64,000 nt of DNA from Sycobia sp. Sy_11 (GCA_018907035.1 JACCIC010000054.1:186001-250000); one strand, 5' to 3'; counted from the stretch's first letter, positions 47,347 through 60,662 are shown. Notes: generated from the sequence alone by a model not told the origin. Translations and numbers: made by a program.

Positions 47347-49044
47347 GTGCCTGTATGTATTGAAGTAAAATAAATACAGGCGAAATAGCAGACGAGTAGA
47401 ATCCTGCATTGTGGCGCAGCGAATATAAGACGTGATATTCGAACATATTCGGATTTCTTGTTGAAAGCAATACTTGCATTTGAATGAATTTCTGATTATA
47501 ACTTGTAAAAGGATTTAAAGTAAAAGGATGACAAAGAAGCAACCGAAAGGTATTATGGGAGTTGAAACTACGATGAAGAATTTCAGACTATATAAAATTC
47601 AAATACTGTGGAAGCCTTCGGCTGCAACTATATCAATATTTGTGGAAAAGGATAGGAATCAATAAGAACATATTCAAAATATATATAATAATTTAAACTA
47701 TTTACACGAATTCTGTTTCTAACGTAATAGTAATATTAATGTTACGGGTTAAAATTAGCAATAGAACTATATGTCTTATTAATTTTAATTTTATAAATGA
47801 TATTGTGATATGATGATATTATCAATTAAATCACAGACAGATCTAAAAGAAAATAGCAGATTCGGGCAAAAATTTATTAATACATTTAAAAGTTTTTCAT
47901 GTTTTAATAAACTTTGTTTCCTTAATTTTATTCATTTATATCGTGTTACGTTATTCAATCGAAGCATCTAAAACTTGTAAATGAATTAATAAAGTCATGT
48001 ATTTTGATTCTTGAAAAAAATAATATAAAAATACAGTGCAAAATTCAAACGAACGAATAGCTCATATATGCTCAGCTTGTTTGGTATACATTCGCAATAA
48101 TCGGCCGCACATAGCATTCACTTTGCCATCCGAGATCGTACATGCTATAATGTATGGTTTACAATTTCAGTAATCTTAACGCTTGCCATAGAACGCATCT
48201 CTAGGATAATCTACGGTGCGGTACATCCTTGTGGCCACAAAATGTCGAACAGTTCAATCGCCCGATGATGTCCAAAGGGAGATAGAACTGGACCTGTTTG
48301 AAAACATGGGAAGCTCGCGATTTTTCTAGAAAGTAAATTATCCATGTCGTATCGCTCGTCCGAAAAATTGGGCTACATCTCACCTTAAATACTAAATTGC
48401 AATCAGATAACTCTCTTTTGATGTAAACAATTCCTTTTACGAATAATGATTACGCCATAGAGAATAAAGCAGAATCGATTGTTCGCTTGTCTATAAAGCA
48501 AATGACCATTCTTTTGTCAAGCTACATATCGGAAACTGCTTTGAATCCTAACACATCCTTATAGCTTTACTTTGTGTATAATAAAATGTATAATAAAATT
48601 TTGTAAATATACACATTTGAAACAAGAATTTCACATATTGTAGTAACTATAGTTCTGATAATACGACTGCTTCTTGTCATATAATACTTGAACCATTTAA
48701 AAGCTATATCATGTATGTTAACAGTGTCATTTATTCCAGCAATCTGCGGATTAAGTTTATAGTCAATAGTTGTCAATTTCATCTGGCTAGTTAAATCATA
48801 GATGATATCTCCTGTATTCAGCGGGACAAACAGTCTATCGATCTTCTTAATTGATTTCCAAAGATCTCTAAATCTAATCTTCTAAAGATTTCTAAACACA
48901 CAAATAAAACAGAGAACATATTCTTATCCTCAACTAAATCAATAATACAAATGCAATAAACTCCTAGTTTCTCAAATTACATAAGCGGTCTTTATAATCT
49001 GATTGTCGTAAGCAATTATTACTAAATATATACACATTCAACAT

Positions 49045-49100
49045 CTGGATAGTGTTAGGCTGCCCGTTCGATTCCCATAAATGACCTGACTATCATTGAG
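49045..49100 (+). repeat. Possible SINE fragment (B-box only)
   Basis: GCCCGTTCGATTCCCATAAATGACC contains a perfect B-box (GTTCGATTCC). A weak A-box-like region lies upstream; no tRNA fold. Confidence 0.25.
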
Positions 49101-50129
49101 AGAGTGCATCAATTCAATTTATACAATATACAATTTGTAGATTAAATACAAATCCAGATAAACCGATTATTCTTGGTATCGAAAGCAGGAGCATTTGACA
49201 GAATTCCACACATATATTTTCCAACTTTGAAAACTAATAATTAGTATCACAGTCCAGCCGCAGATTTTCTTCTAGCTCTAGTCAAATTTAAATTGATAAT
49301 ATATCAATTTAATATAAATTTAAATTTAATTAATCATTTAGCCATGTTTCTAGTGTTCCATATTAATTTTCTACTAATATTCTATATTTATTTTCTAGTC
49401 CTATATGAATTGTTTAGCGATGTTCTAATACTTCACTCTGTTCATTATCATCCAATCAGTCTGTTTAGTGGCATCCAAGCTACGCTTGGTATAGACGATT
49501 ACCTCGACGATTCATTGCATTCTTGCATAGTTCGAGACTATGTCATCTGTAGTCCAGCAGTATTACTCGCATTAGACTTTCAGTTAAGCTTACATAAGAT
49601 CTAGCTTCATATCGATGGAAAATAATAGATACACGGTAAAATGATGCAGATAGATGACAGTATTTACTTTCGCTTCCTTAAGAGCTTAAATCAGGATCAG
49701 TGCATCATTTACACTAGACTCTGATTGATCACTTTGGTGACGGGTTAAGTCTAGCAGCCCAGACAACTGAGAGACTGGTTTCCTCGAAAACCCGATTCAA
49801 CATTTAGTGTTACCTCGCTGCTTGACAAGGATGTATTGTCTTGATGTTGATGCATCGTCTAGTGACGAAGACACCTAGTAAAAACTAAAAAGAAAGCTAG
49901 TAACTATGACAAGTCAGCTTGTCAAACCGGTTTTCATCGACCCCTGGAGAAGATAGCGAACATTGATATAAGAGGAGATTAGTAATAGTTAGAAAATGAC
50001 AGGCAACCACATGTATCAAAAAGAATAAATTTTTGCACGATCATGGTTATCCAAAGCTTTAAGTGGTAAAATAATTTAGTAAGTGAAACGATCCCATTTT
50101 GCGGACAGATAGTTATGTAGTTAAAATAA

Positions 50130-50545
50130 AAACTAAAATTTCAGTGACAACTCCGGCGTTTCGATGGTATATGCTGCCATCTTCTTCAGGCTTTATGGAA
50201 AAAAATAAAAAAACAATAATAAGAATAAAATTATACAATTATAATTCTATATAAAATTTTAAAAAAAATTACCGCACAATATTGTTAAAAACTAGAAGCA
50301 CTGAAATATATTGCTGTGGCGAAGAGTCGTAATAAAATAATTAAAATAAAGTCGTGATAAAATATTCAGGAATAACCTTCGTTTTTTGAGAATCAATTGA
50401 GACTCGAAGATTTGAGTGTCCTGTTACCTGCTTATAGTATTTTTAGACAAATCAATATATAATATTTCATAAATTAAACACTCATAATAATTATCTTATC
50501 TATCTAAGATTTTAATATTATCCCAATCTATGTTGCATGGTATCG
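50130..50545 (-). mobile_element. Decayed 3' end of a Penelope-like element of another subfamily
   Basis: On the minus strand, from about 50531, the frame reads IDWDNIKILDR, stop, DNYYECLIYEILYID. This is the conserved C-terminal end of Penelope GIY-YIG nucleases, where a (D/E)W(D/E)N.KIL motif is followed by a YY.RL-type motif. About 250 bases further on comes CCUGAAGAAGAUGG..CCAUCGAAACGCCGGAG (50190-50151), a hammerhead relic with stem II GAUGG/CCAUC. The core is CUGAAGA, not CUGAUGA, and stem III is ACGC, so the ribozyme is probably dead. Confidence 0.6.
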
Positions 50546-51240
50546 CCTTTTCTTTCAATGAAAAAGTATGGCTTTCATTATTATACTCAGGCTTCTATAT
50601 CAAAGATTTTGTATAAACATTGTAAAAGTAAAATGTTTTTACGAAGACTGATCTGGTATAAACGTACAACCAGATTGCGATTGCTTAGCAGGACGTGCAT
50701 AAAACAGCAATCACTGCGTGTATCAAAAGTTAAGAATTTCTATTATCTGCATGGCTCTAAGTATCATGGGCATCATTATCAAAACTAAAAGTTGAAGTCA
50801 TTAAATTCAATTTAACTAATTATTTAGACAAGAGTTCTTCGCAAATAAGCTAAAGCGGGCGCATAACTTCAACGATCATTAATCGAAATACATGGAGTTT
50901 TCAATTTGGCACATTTTGACATTTTTTTTTTAAAACGATGTTAAACATTCATATATTATATATTTATGTATTGACATCAAAAAAGAAACAAAAAAAACTT
51001 GGCAAGAAACAGGAGAAAAAATCTAATTTTAGAAAATTACATTAATTTTTCAATGTACAATTGAAACTTTGATTCGTACTGAAAGTAAATTATCCGAAGT
51101 GATTTATCTCGTACTTGCAAATAAAACAGAAGGAAACATTACCTAATATGTTTAGAAGGCTCAAGATTAGAATGGCCTTTTAATTCTTAAATAGCTGAAT
51201 CGGAAAACGTTCAATTTAAAATAATAAGAAGGAACTGTGG
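50546..51240. other. AT-rich spacer
   Basis: May include upstream parts of the Penelope-like relic, but nothing is readable. No gene. Confidence 0.35.
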
Positions 51241-51407
51241 TATACCGCTTGCCAAGATACGTTGGTTTGTTCGAGCACAGACGTTGCGTATACGAGTCGT
51301 CGGGCCGTACGCTATATTCTCACGCGATCACGTCCGGATTTTACCAACGCAGGCCGAGTCACATCCCTCCGCAGGTAATAAATTCTCATCTCATCGCCCG
51401 CCGGGAC

Positions 51408-51411
<4 letters not shown>

Positions 51412-51442
<31 letters not shown>
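51412..51442. repeat. (AC)n microsatellite
   Basis: About 15 AC units followed by ATATATATATA. Confidence 0.95.
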
Positions 51443-51453
<11 letters not shown>

Positions 51454-52192
51454 CGCGCAAGTTCGAAAGACCATTTTTCCCGGACGTCGATATCTCGCCG
51501 TCGAACCCCTTTCCGAGCGCCCGGGTCGATTTCATAACGCGCGCGGGGCTGCCGCTTCGCCGGCGCGCTCTCCCCGTGCCGCAGGCTCAATCGGCGCGTG
51601 AATCCTCCTTTTACGTATATATCGATGATTTAGTTTAAGCGTTAACTAGGTAACGCCCCGTTCGCTCGCGAGTACGTAAATCTTGAATGCCCGCGGCGGC
51701 GGCGGCAGCGGCAGCGGAACTCGCGTGAGCGCGCGCTTACGAGCATAAGAGAAAGAGGGACAGGGGGTGGTGGGTTTCGGGAGGGGGGGCGGTGAGGGGG
51801 AGCAGTAGTGCAGTAGATTTAGTACGAGGCGTTGACTCCGCCCCGAAACCGCGGAGTTCGAGTTAAATGGTTTATGCAAGAACGAACGAAGCGGTAATGA
51901 AGTTCTCTCTTGCTCCTCTATCCATCTACTCCCCCCCCCCTCTTTATCCCTTTACGTGAGCTGCAAAGAGACGCTAAGAGCCAGTGGGAGCAAACGGAGT
52001 GAGAGAGACAGAGAGAGAGAAAGAGAGAGACAGAAGGGAATAATCGACGCTCCGATTTATCGCGGTCGCGGAGGGTTAACGCGGAGTGTGTGTGTGTGCA
52101 CTCGCGCGAGAGCACGAAATTTACGACGGCGCAATATTCTCGGACAGTGGACGCGGGGACGAAAAAATGCACATACTGTACGCGCCTGGAAT

Positions 52193-52246
52193 AAAGAGAG
52201 AGACAGAGACAGAGAGAGAGGGAGAGAGAGAGAGAGAGAGAGAGCA
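52193..52246. repeat. (GA)n-type microsatellite
   Basis: AGAGAGACAGAGACAGAGAG then pure GA. Confidence 0.9.
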
Positions 52247-52438
52247 TGAGGGGGCTGGGGAGGAAATTGCGAGTACGAGGTAGCGGGGCCGTGGGGGTGG
52301 ATGGCCGCTGCTCGTCGTCGGGAACGAGGCAATAAGCGAGTCCATCCGGTCCTCGCGGGGGGCTCCGTGAAAAGCGACTTTAAAGTGGAGCCAGAGATAG
52401 ATGCGGAGCAGGAGGGGGTGGGCAAAGGAGCAGAAAAA

Positions 52439-52439
<1 letters not shown>

Positions 52440-52477
<38 letters not shown>
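52440..52477. repeat. (GA)n microsatellite
   Basis: About 17 GA units. Confidence 0.95.
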
Positions 52478-52481
<4 letters not shown>

Positions 52482-53061
52482 CGAGCCTGCCTCGCCGACT
52501 TTGGCGCCGGCTTTTTAATTGCTCGGTCCAACGTCTCCGGCGATTGTGCGCCCATCCCGACTTTGTGAACACAATGCGCCCCGGGAAAACTGCGACGACG
52601 CGAGAACTCCACCGCACCCGTGAGCTGCAGTAAAATAAGTTCGAGAACGCGGGCACAATCACGACGGGCATTTAATTAGTTTCGAAGGCGATCAATTGTT
52701 TTGCATTAATTCCACTTCGAGGGATCGTGTAAAAGAGAGAGAGAGAGAGAGAGGGAGCCGGGCTTGAGTTATATCGCCGGCTTAATTAAAATAGCTGGAT
52801 TAACAGGCAACGAGCTCGCCGAAAGGAACGAAGACATCAGAATACAAACGTTAAGCACCTGTTGACAGTATGGCGAATTGATTAAGATTCGTTCTTTATC
52901 TCGTGCCGTAATTTTCCAGCTCTCGGAACTCTGCCGTAAATTCGCGCCGTCGTCTTCGCCGCCGGTCTCTGGCCGCTCGCGACCTTGGCTCATTATGTAC
53001 GAGAAAAAATACACGGACATGAGTCAGACTATACACGGATCGAATCGCGTCGACGAAGGGT

Positions 53062-53070
53062 GAGAGAGAG

Positions 53071-53136
<66 letters not shown>
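53062..53136. repeat. (GA)n microsatellite
   Basis: About 36 GA units with one GAGC interruption. Confidence 0.95.
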
Positions 53137-53138
<2 letters not shown>

Positions 53139-53455
53139 TAAGAGGAACGAAAAAAACCCGCCTCGACAGGCTCGCCCGCGGCAAAAGTTATTACCCCGGT
53201 CTTTGATTTTAAAACGAGCTCTCGGTTCGTCACTCTTATATGCATATGCGCACAGTACATAAGTATACCGGACATGCGCCGCGGCGCGAGTCCTTGTCGT
53301 TAAATCGAATCGTTAAATCAAAAGCAAACGATTGACCTTGTTCCCTTCGGCCGTGATGCATGTCTCAATGCGCTCCGAGCAGCTCCACCCAACCTTCCCC
53401 CGCCCTTCCCTCTCGCCATTTTAATTAGAGGCGTGCTCGCACAAACGCGCGATGC

Positions 53456-53487
<32 letters not shown>

Positions 53488-53629
53488 GTGTACGTGTGTG
53501 CCACATTTTCCACAGGGGCGCTGTTGAAATTTATGTCTGTTCGCACGCGAAAGAGCGCGACCGCGGTCACTCGCCTTTATACTGCAATACCGCGGGGCGC
53601 GCAGCTTTTATTTATCTCGCGGAATATCG

Positions 53630-53631
53630 AC

Positions 53632-53678
<47 letters not shown>
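53630..53678. repeat. (AC)n microsatellite
   Basis: About 23 AC units. Confidence 0.95.
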
Positions 53679-53680
<2 letters not shown>

Positions 53681-53857
53681 TTTAAGAGAAGGAAGGCCAG
53701 AGGAAATAAACAAGGAAAGGCGTCTGGTCGCGACGTGTTGAACATAACGTTTAATGGCCGAACAATTTAACCCTTAATCCAATTTCCGCGCGGGACTTCT
53801 TAAGAACGTACTTTATTGCAATTACTTTAGACACACCGTGCCGAGCGTACGTCGACA

Positions 53858-53903
53858 CACTCTTCTCTCTCTCTCTCTCTCTCTATTTCTCTCTATTTCT
53901 CTC

Positions 53904-53972
<69 letters not shown>
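53858..53972. repeat. (CT)n compound microsatellite with (CTCTATTT) units
   Basis: CT runs separated by three CTCTATTT units and a GCCTCCCC interruption. Confidence 0.9.
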
Positions 53973-53975
<3 letters not shown>

Positions 53976-54138
53976 CCCCTCTCTCCGCCCTTCCCTCTCG
54001 CTCTCTCGCGAGCTCGTAAATTGATTATTTGATTTGGTCTTTTCCTCTTAATTTCGCACCCTCTCCACCCCACTCCCTCCCTAGCACGCCGACGACCGCG
54101 CGGTCGTCCGCTGGCATCAATTCTCATACGCGTCCCGC

Positions 54139-54171
54139 GTCGTCGTCGTCGTCGACGTCGTCGTCGTCCTC
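54139..54171. repeat. (GTC)n trinucleotide repeat
   Basis: About ten CGT/GTC units with one GAC. Confidence 0.85.
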
Positions 54172-55019
54172 CTTCTCTTCGCAGGGCAATCTCCTTTCGA
54201 AGCAATCTACTCCGTCTCCTTCTGGCTGGCGTCCCTTAAAAGAGCGGAATTATACGGGGCGCGCGCGCGCCGCACAGGGGGAAGGCTCGCGAAGGCCAAA
54301 AAAGCGAACGAGAGAGAAAGAGAGAGCGAATCTCTTACGGACTCCCGGTCGTCCCTCTTTCTTTCTGCTCGCCCCTGCTCCTCGCGCGTAATCACGTAAT
54401 TAGGCGCATTAAAGTAGGGGGACGGGTGGGCCCCCCCGAAGGACGGTTGAGACCAGGGAGTTACCTACCACTTTAATTCCCAAATTTCTCGGGAGGTATA
54501 TTAGCCGGTTCGGCCGCGTAAAAAGATATCGAGGCCCTGGGGAAGGGCGCGGGGGCGGTGGTTGGGGGGAGGGGGGAGGGGGGATGGCCAATGAGACCGA
54601 GGGAAAGAAAGAGCGAAAGAAAGAAGGGGGGAGCTGTTTGCGGGGAACGAGAGGGAAAGGGAAGACTTCGCGATGCGAGGCCGGTCCCGCTGCTGCAATT
54701 CAAAGCCATTAGCGAAATTACGCTGGGTAACATAGACCTTCCATTCGAAGGCACTACGTGCGCGCGCGCGCGCGCACTAGAAAAGTTCTTCTGTTTTATT
54801 GTTTCTTTTTCCTACCTCTTCTATTTTTTTCTTCTATTCATTTTGCCCTCCGCTTTTTCGCGAGCCTCGTTTTGTTTCGCCTCGCTGGGGCTGTCGCCTC
54901 CGTTCCCTTTTTTTCGTTCATTTGTCAAGCTCGCGGATTCAGATTGTTTACGCACTCACTTATACCCGGCCAACGTCCTCTCTAATGCGAGAATGGCAAA
55001 TGCCGCGGACTGATGACTT

Positions 55020-55095
55020 TACAGAGCGTCCGAAAGGCTATCTACAGTTGCTTCATATAAACTGTCGTACGAATAAAAGCTTAAACCTCGTATAG

Positions 55096-55153
<58 letters not shown>

Positions 55154-56470
55154 TTTTTTAATTTATCTCTATATCCGAATTCTCGAATTCTTTTCTACAA
55201 AATTCAACCGCTAGAGGTATTTTAAAAAAGGCATTCGTATAATATTGAAGCATTGAAATATTGCAATGGAAACCGAAACTATACGACCATTAATGAATGG
55301 GCTTTCATAAAACGGCTGTGAAAAAATTTTCAAATGCTCAAACTTTTTCATAAAAGATAATTTTTAAGGGTTAAAATATTCTATAAAACAAGGTATATTA
55401 TAAAATATTTTCTTTTCTTTTAATTTCGGCCTAAGGAATACAAACTGTTTTTTTTTAAAAAAAATTATTGCACTAATATAAAATCAAAATAGACATATTG
55501 AGATGATTTAAAGTTTGTCACAGAAGGTAAGATATACCAATTCTTATATCCCTATACACGGAACTTTTACAAAGGTAACCAGAGGTCATATCTTATTCTC
55601 GTATTCAGTCACTGATATTATATTTTTAGCGAAGTTCGAAAGGTAATACAGGAAGAACTGCTACATTATTTAGTCCATAAGAGAATTTTCATTGCTATAA
55701 TATTCATACTTCGATCCGATATTTGATTCAGTTCGTTTCAATATACGCTGAACTGTTTTTTGAAACTTTATTGATTTTTAATATAGGAAGTTGTATCTAT
55801 ATGGACGATATGTCAATGATTTGATTGAATTATTTATTTATAATATATAGCGTACATTGTGCTACGTTCTGACAATTCAATTGATTTATTGGATTATGTT
55901 TTGGACCGAATTGGCAAATGAAATACATTAAGTAGATTTGTGATAAATTATTATTTGTGAACCGTATTTCATTCAGCATCGATTTGATTAGGAAAATCGA
56001 GCGGAAGCATTTAATTGTAGATTAATAAAGCATGTGCTGCTAGAACAAATGGCAGCATCAATGGAGCCGACATCAATTTCTTTTACAAAAGTGCAAATCA
56101 AAACAAAATTAAAAATTATAATAATTTATAATAAAAGAAGCTTAATTTTTTAAATATTTTAACATTTAGTTTTTTTTGCTTATGTGAAAAAATTATTTCT
56201 CAAGTAGATAAATTAAGTTTTTAGATTATTTCTGATACATTATTCTATACGGTCTGCAATTTAAAAATTTAATATATATGATAAAGAACGTAAAAAATCT
56301 ACTAAATTTGATTTGTTAAAGTGAAGATAAATTTATACACAAAATTTTTCGTTTCGTTGATAATTTCAAATTCGTGACAGTGAAATATCATACACGGCAA
56401 GTTTTACTTAATTCGTTTAATTGACAGTAAAATACATCTGGAGTTCATCGTTTTCGGACTGGCGTACAGT
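55020..56470. other. AT-rich spacer with (AT)n tract
   Basis: No supported gene; (AT)n at 55096-55149. Confidence 0.5.
55096..55149. repeat. (AT)n microsatellite
   Basis: About 26 TA units. Confidence 0.95.
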
Positions 56471-57400
56471 CTGATTATACTCGAGATGTTGGAATGTGTT
56501 AGAGTTCTTTGCACCTTTCAAAACTGGCGATGTTGGTAGCGAAGACAATGAGCGTATCGGCTAACCAAAAAAAGTTTGAGGACGAAGAATTTCGGGCATT
56601 CCTCGATGATGGTCCATGTCAAAGGGAAGAGGAACTTACCACATCGTGGGTAGTAACACGTCAAGCTAATTCCAAACGTCTAGAATTACTGGAATTCATC
56701 CTAATGTTAGGAAATTTAGTGCTGCACGAATTGCAGTTGAGAAACGTCGAAAGTCGTCTTTTAACTTTGAAATTTTGTCTTCAACACCACAACAAGATGT
56801 CTTTTTTGCATGGCATTGTTACTGGAGATGAAAAGTCGAAAAATCGACCAAATACAACAGTCCGAAACGCAAATAAATGCGGATCAAGTTCTCACGAACT
56901 AAATGGGATAAGATGTGTGCTATCTACCATGAACTGCTGAAAAAGAGCCAACTGGTCGATGAACCATTGTACGGAATACAATTGACGCGTTTGAAACGAG
57001 GATCGCGGCAAAAGCGGACATAATGAGAGACCTGGCAGGACACAACGATCTTCCATCATGACAATGTTCGGCCCGACGTTCAGTATTGTGTCGAATACTG
57101 TTTGAAAATCAGCGAATGAGGACTTTTATTACAGCAGCCTTCTTTTGATCCCTTTTGACTGCCACTTGCTTCTGTCCATGCAGAATATACTAAACAGTGT
57201 ACGCTTCGCTCTATCTGAAACTATCACCAATGGGCTTGATTTTTTTCTAGCCTAAAAAGACGAGAAATTTTTTTGGGTAAGAATTCACCAATTGCATGAG
57301 TTCCGGACAAACGCCACAGCTGGGTTTTTTCATTTTGTCATTGAAATAAAGTCCTAATTTTCATCGAAAAAATAAACTTTTTTAATTGCATACTCTCTTT
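56470..57400 (+). pseudogene. Heavily decayed mariner-family transposase
   Basis: In shifting + frames: APFKTGDVGSEDNERIG (end of the DNA-binding region), then PKKFEDEEFRAFLDD and CQREEEL. Next come VLHELQLRNVESRLL and FLHGIVTGDEK with the first catalytic Asp (about 56825), HHDNVRPDV (second Asp, about 57060), PFDCHLLLSMQN (third Asp) and KDEKFFW near the C terminus. Order and spacing match the transposase at 15-16 kb, but several frameshifts, internal stops and many substitutions show much older decay. The terminal inverted repeats were not identified. It is a different, older copy rather than a duplicate of the 15-kb one. Confidence 0.85.
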
Positions 57401-57914
57401 ATTGCTGTTTCGCGAATCAGTAATTCCAATACCGAAATGATGAATATTAATTACTGTTAAGATATGTATTAAATACGTGTAGAATTTTTTTATTATTAAG
57501 CAGTATTAACTAAAAAAATGTTCGATATATATTTCCTTATTTTACTTCGGCATTGTATAAAATTATAAAAATGAGTTACATGCTATTGAAACTCTAGAAG
57601 AAAAACAAGCGTACAAGAAGGAATAACCTAATTAATTAGGTCGGTTATAATTTTAAAAATATTTTAAAAACAATGATGTACGTGCAAATGTCAAACATTG
57701 AATGTTAAATTATCAGAACAGTCTAAACGATCGGTACCCTGGTAATACCAGCTCTTTACAGGACTAGAATAGAAAGCGGAAATATTAAATCCAGTTTACA
57801 TTGTGCGCGAGATCCGAGGCGATAGAGGCATAAAATATATACGTGCAGAATCGTAACATTTATATCTCGCTCCGTGACGCGCTATACACATTCGAAACTG
57901 AGCCAATTCCTGCA

Positions 57915-57963
<49 letters not shown>

Positions 57964-58080
57964 CTGCGCGCGTGCGTGTACTATGCATGCGCACGCGCGC
58001 GCACATTTCATTATGCAATGGATCCTAATAAAAAAGCGGGTGCAGAAGAGTTCCCATTGCACGCGGCTCTAGGGCGCCCG
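57401..58080. other. AT-rich spacer with (GT)n tract
   Basis: (GT)n at 57917-57963, followed by a GCGCGC-rich patch. No gene. Confidence 0.5.
57917..57963. repeat. (GT)n microsatellite
   Basis: About 22 GT units. Confidence 0.95.
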
Positions 58081-59010
58081 TATAATATCATTTTTTAAAA
58101 ACCCTCCGTCTCTCATTCCCCCGTTCCGCAAAGGTAATTTCTCGGCCGGAGTTTACATACGGCTCGTAACGTCGGATACAGAGTGGGATGGCGGAGGCCA
58201 TCTCCTGCATCGGACGCGTACATAAAGCACGGCATCTGACGCCGGAGATCCTCTCGAACGCCGGGGGATAAGACGAGGGTTTAGGTGGGTCGACGAGGGG
58301 CGGGGGAGTAGGTGTGGGGGGGGGGAGCGCCGAGAGATACAGGTACGCGCCCTTGTCAATATTTCACGCCCGATAAGCCTTATACGGCGATAAAGGAGGT
58401 TAAGGGCGGCGCAACGCCCCGGCGTCGCCTGCGCCCGACGCCGCGTACTACAGCTTGCTAAATAGGGTGTGCGAGACCAGTGTATTACCTGCGTCGAGGC
58501 CTCCTCGTCTCTGCGAGCCCGCGAGCGTTTGCCAAAACGCGGTGCACGTACGCGACGGGCTTGTGGGCTGGGGCCCTGAATCTCTCCCCTCTACCCGCCC
58601 CCTGCCGAGCGACCGCGGATCATGTCGGTCAGGGGGCGATTGGAAAATTTGTTTGGGCCGCTTACCGCCCACAACGAGATCGCCGCGGAGGCACGGACGC
58701 GTCCGATAATCCACCCCGCCCTCATTCCCGTGCCGACTTGGAAAAACGAAGGGTCTTCCATGCCTTGCGTGGCGCGCGAAAGCATGATTTATACGAATGC
58801 CGCCGCAGTCCTTATCGGGGACACTGATTTACGCGCTGATTTGTCGGAGAGAGCAGTGCGGGGATCCGAGAATGCACTCTATAAAGTGTATATATATATA
58901 TATATATAATGCGTGCGCGCGCGCGTGTGTGTGTGTGTACCGTGTATCGACAAATTTAGATTAGCGTCTCGGGGGCGAAGCGTGACTGACGCTCTATAGC
59001 AAGTTCTCGA
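58080..59010. promoter_or_regulatory. CpG-rich block
   Basis: GC/CpG-rich unique sequence with overlapping open frames on both strands, none with a recognised domain. It ends in (AT)n at 58888-58910 and a GCGCGC/GTGTGT run. Confidence 0.25.
58888..58939. repeat. (AT)n then (GC)n/(GT)n microsatellites
   Basis: TATATATA, ATGC, GTGCGCGCGCGCGTGTGTGTGTGT. Confidence 0.9.
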
Positions 59011-60120
59011 AGCTTTGTTAATACGCGCCAAGCCAAGATCACAGTTCTGTATACTTTGGTCGTATTGATTTAAGGTTAAAAGCCGAGAGTCGGTGGTTCC
59101 GGAATTCAGAGTCCAAGAATAAATATTGAGAATATAACGCGTATATCGTACAGATGAGTGGGTTTGACAGTCTAATTTATTATTTGCATTAGTTGAATCA
59201 TCGTTCAGCGAGTGAATTTTTAATTCACGATTCGACTAATGCATGACAATAAATTAGCTCGTGAAAAGTGGTCTGTTGTAATATATATTAATAACTTCAT
59301 AATTATCGGTATTACCTCATCGTCTATATAAAGAATAAATAGTACAGCAAACGTTTTTATTATTCCGGAATAAAAGTGGTTAAGTAACATAACATGTTAC
59401 GTAAATTTTTCGTAACATTTTAAAACGATAAATAGATCTGTTAATGAAGTTTATATTTCGTTTAATTTGCATGTCAACCGAGAGTATTACTAGATTTACA
59501 GAGATGAAAAATTTTAGTTAAGAGAGAAATTCAATTCTTACTTGAAGAATGTTTTCTTTACATTCTCTAATAACGATTTCTGAAGATATATTCTTTCCAA
59601 AGCTGGTGTTAATTAGACTTAATAGCAGTTGATAACTGCATAAACTTACACTTGTAAGATAGTAATATTATAGAGAAAACGAAAGAAATAACTAAGCTAC
59701 AGGACTTTTTATTATAAATTAATAAAGCATTTTAAAAAGTATCATATATGAAGAGCCTGTCGAAATGAATTTTTACCGATCGAGCAAGAAACACTTTCTT
59801 TTACATAATATTGTATATAAATATCAAATTCTATCATCAATTTTAAAATTCCTCATCAATTTTGTCTGCAATGTTTCAGTGTTTCAAGTAAATTCGTGAG
59901 AATAGTTGTGTAAATAAGTGCGTTTTAAAAAATACATGATGAGTAATTATAAAAGAAAATGATGAATTCTTCTAATTTCTACGAGTTCTGAATAATCATG
60001 CTCAATATTTTAAACCAATTGAAAATCGATGCAAATAAAGGAGATGATCGATCGAAAGGTGCGATATTTTAATATTCACCTTTAATACATAAAACAGCAG
60101 AAAATTTTTTACTCAATCGG
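59010..60120. other. AT-rich spacer
   Basis: Nothing recognised. Confidence 0.4.
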
Positions 60121-60589
60121 TATCAACGTAGATAGTGCGCAGCGCTTCAATAGGACCCGGAACGGCGACAAATTGTTCAAAACCGCAGCATAAGATTACA
60201 AATTTGAAGATTCCATTAATCTTGAATGCGCGCTTATACAAAATCATTCTTTCCACCGCTTAACGCCGCTCCGACGCGCAATCCAGGTTCCCAGGATATG
60301 GCGTTTAAAATCTCCCGGTCCCTCGGAGAGATATATAATATTCTCGACTAATCCAAGTCGCAATCTCCTATTATACGAAATTCCACGACCTCCGCGTCGT
60401 TAGTTCTAGCCACACAAACTCCTCCCCCTCCCCCGTCCTTCGAATGAACGACGAACAAATAAAATGGAGGGAGGAAAAAATAAAGGGTCCACGCCGCGTC
60501 ATTACCCGATCTCAATTTTCAGCAGGTCTAAGAGTCCTCGCGCAACCTGTTATTATACGAAAAAAATGCCTCCGTCCTCTTCTCTTTTC

Positions 60590-60608
<19 letters not shown>

Positions 60609-60662
<54 letters not shown>
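60609..60662. repeat. (CT)n microsatellite preceded by (TCTG)n
   Basis: Four to five TCTG units, then about 25 CT units. Confidence 0.95.

Larger units (their letters stand above)
46000..50120. other. AT-rich spacer
   Basis: No supported gene. Contains two tRNA-like fragments (47085-47160, 49045-49100) and a GT-type repeat. Balanced-GC patches at about 48060-48560 and 49430-49990 may be old transposons, but no family motif was readable. Confidence 0.4.
51240..55020. promoter_or_regulatory. Long CpG-rich block packed with simple repeats
   Basis: Nearly 4 kb of GC-rich DNA with frequent CpG, G-runs (51780, 54560) and C-runs (51931, 54432). The longest frames on both strands run through (GA)n/(CT)n tracts and lack domains. 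A short region at 52660-52810 is unusually rich in homeodomain and POU-like cores (see findings). The block may be regulatory or the 5' region of a gene outside the window. Confidence 0.3.

Noticed and set aside
48567..48782. Minus-strand frame with AFKWFKYYMT, loosely like a LINE reverse transcriptase segment
   Set aside because: The surrounding residues do not continue the reverse transcriptase pattern and no catalytic YxDD motif is nearby.
49045..49100. Functional tRNA gene
   Set aside because: Only the B-box is good; no cloverleaf can be drawn.
53630..53678. Regular tandem repeats considered as a CRISPR array
   Set aside because: They are pure dinucleotide microsatellites without spacers, in a eukaryotic context.
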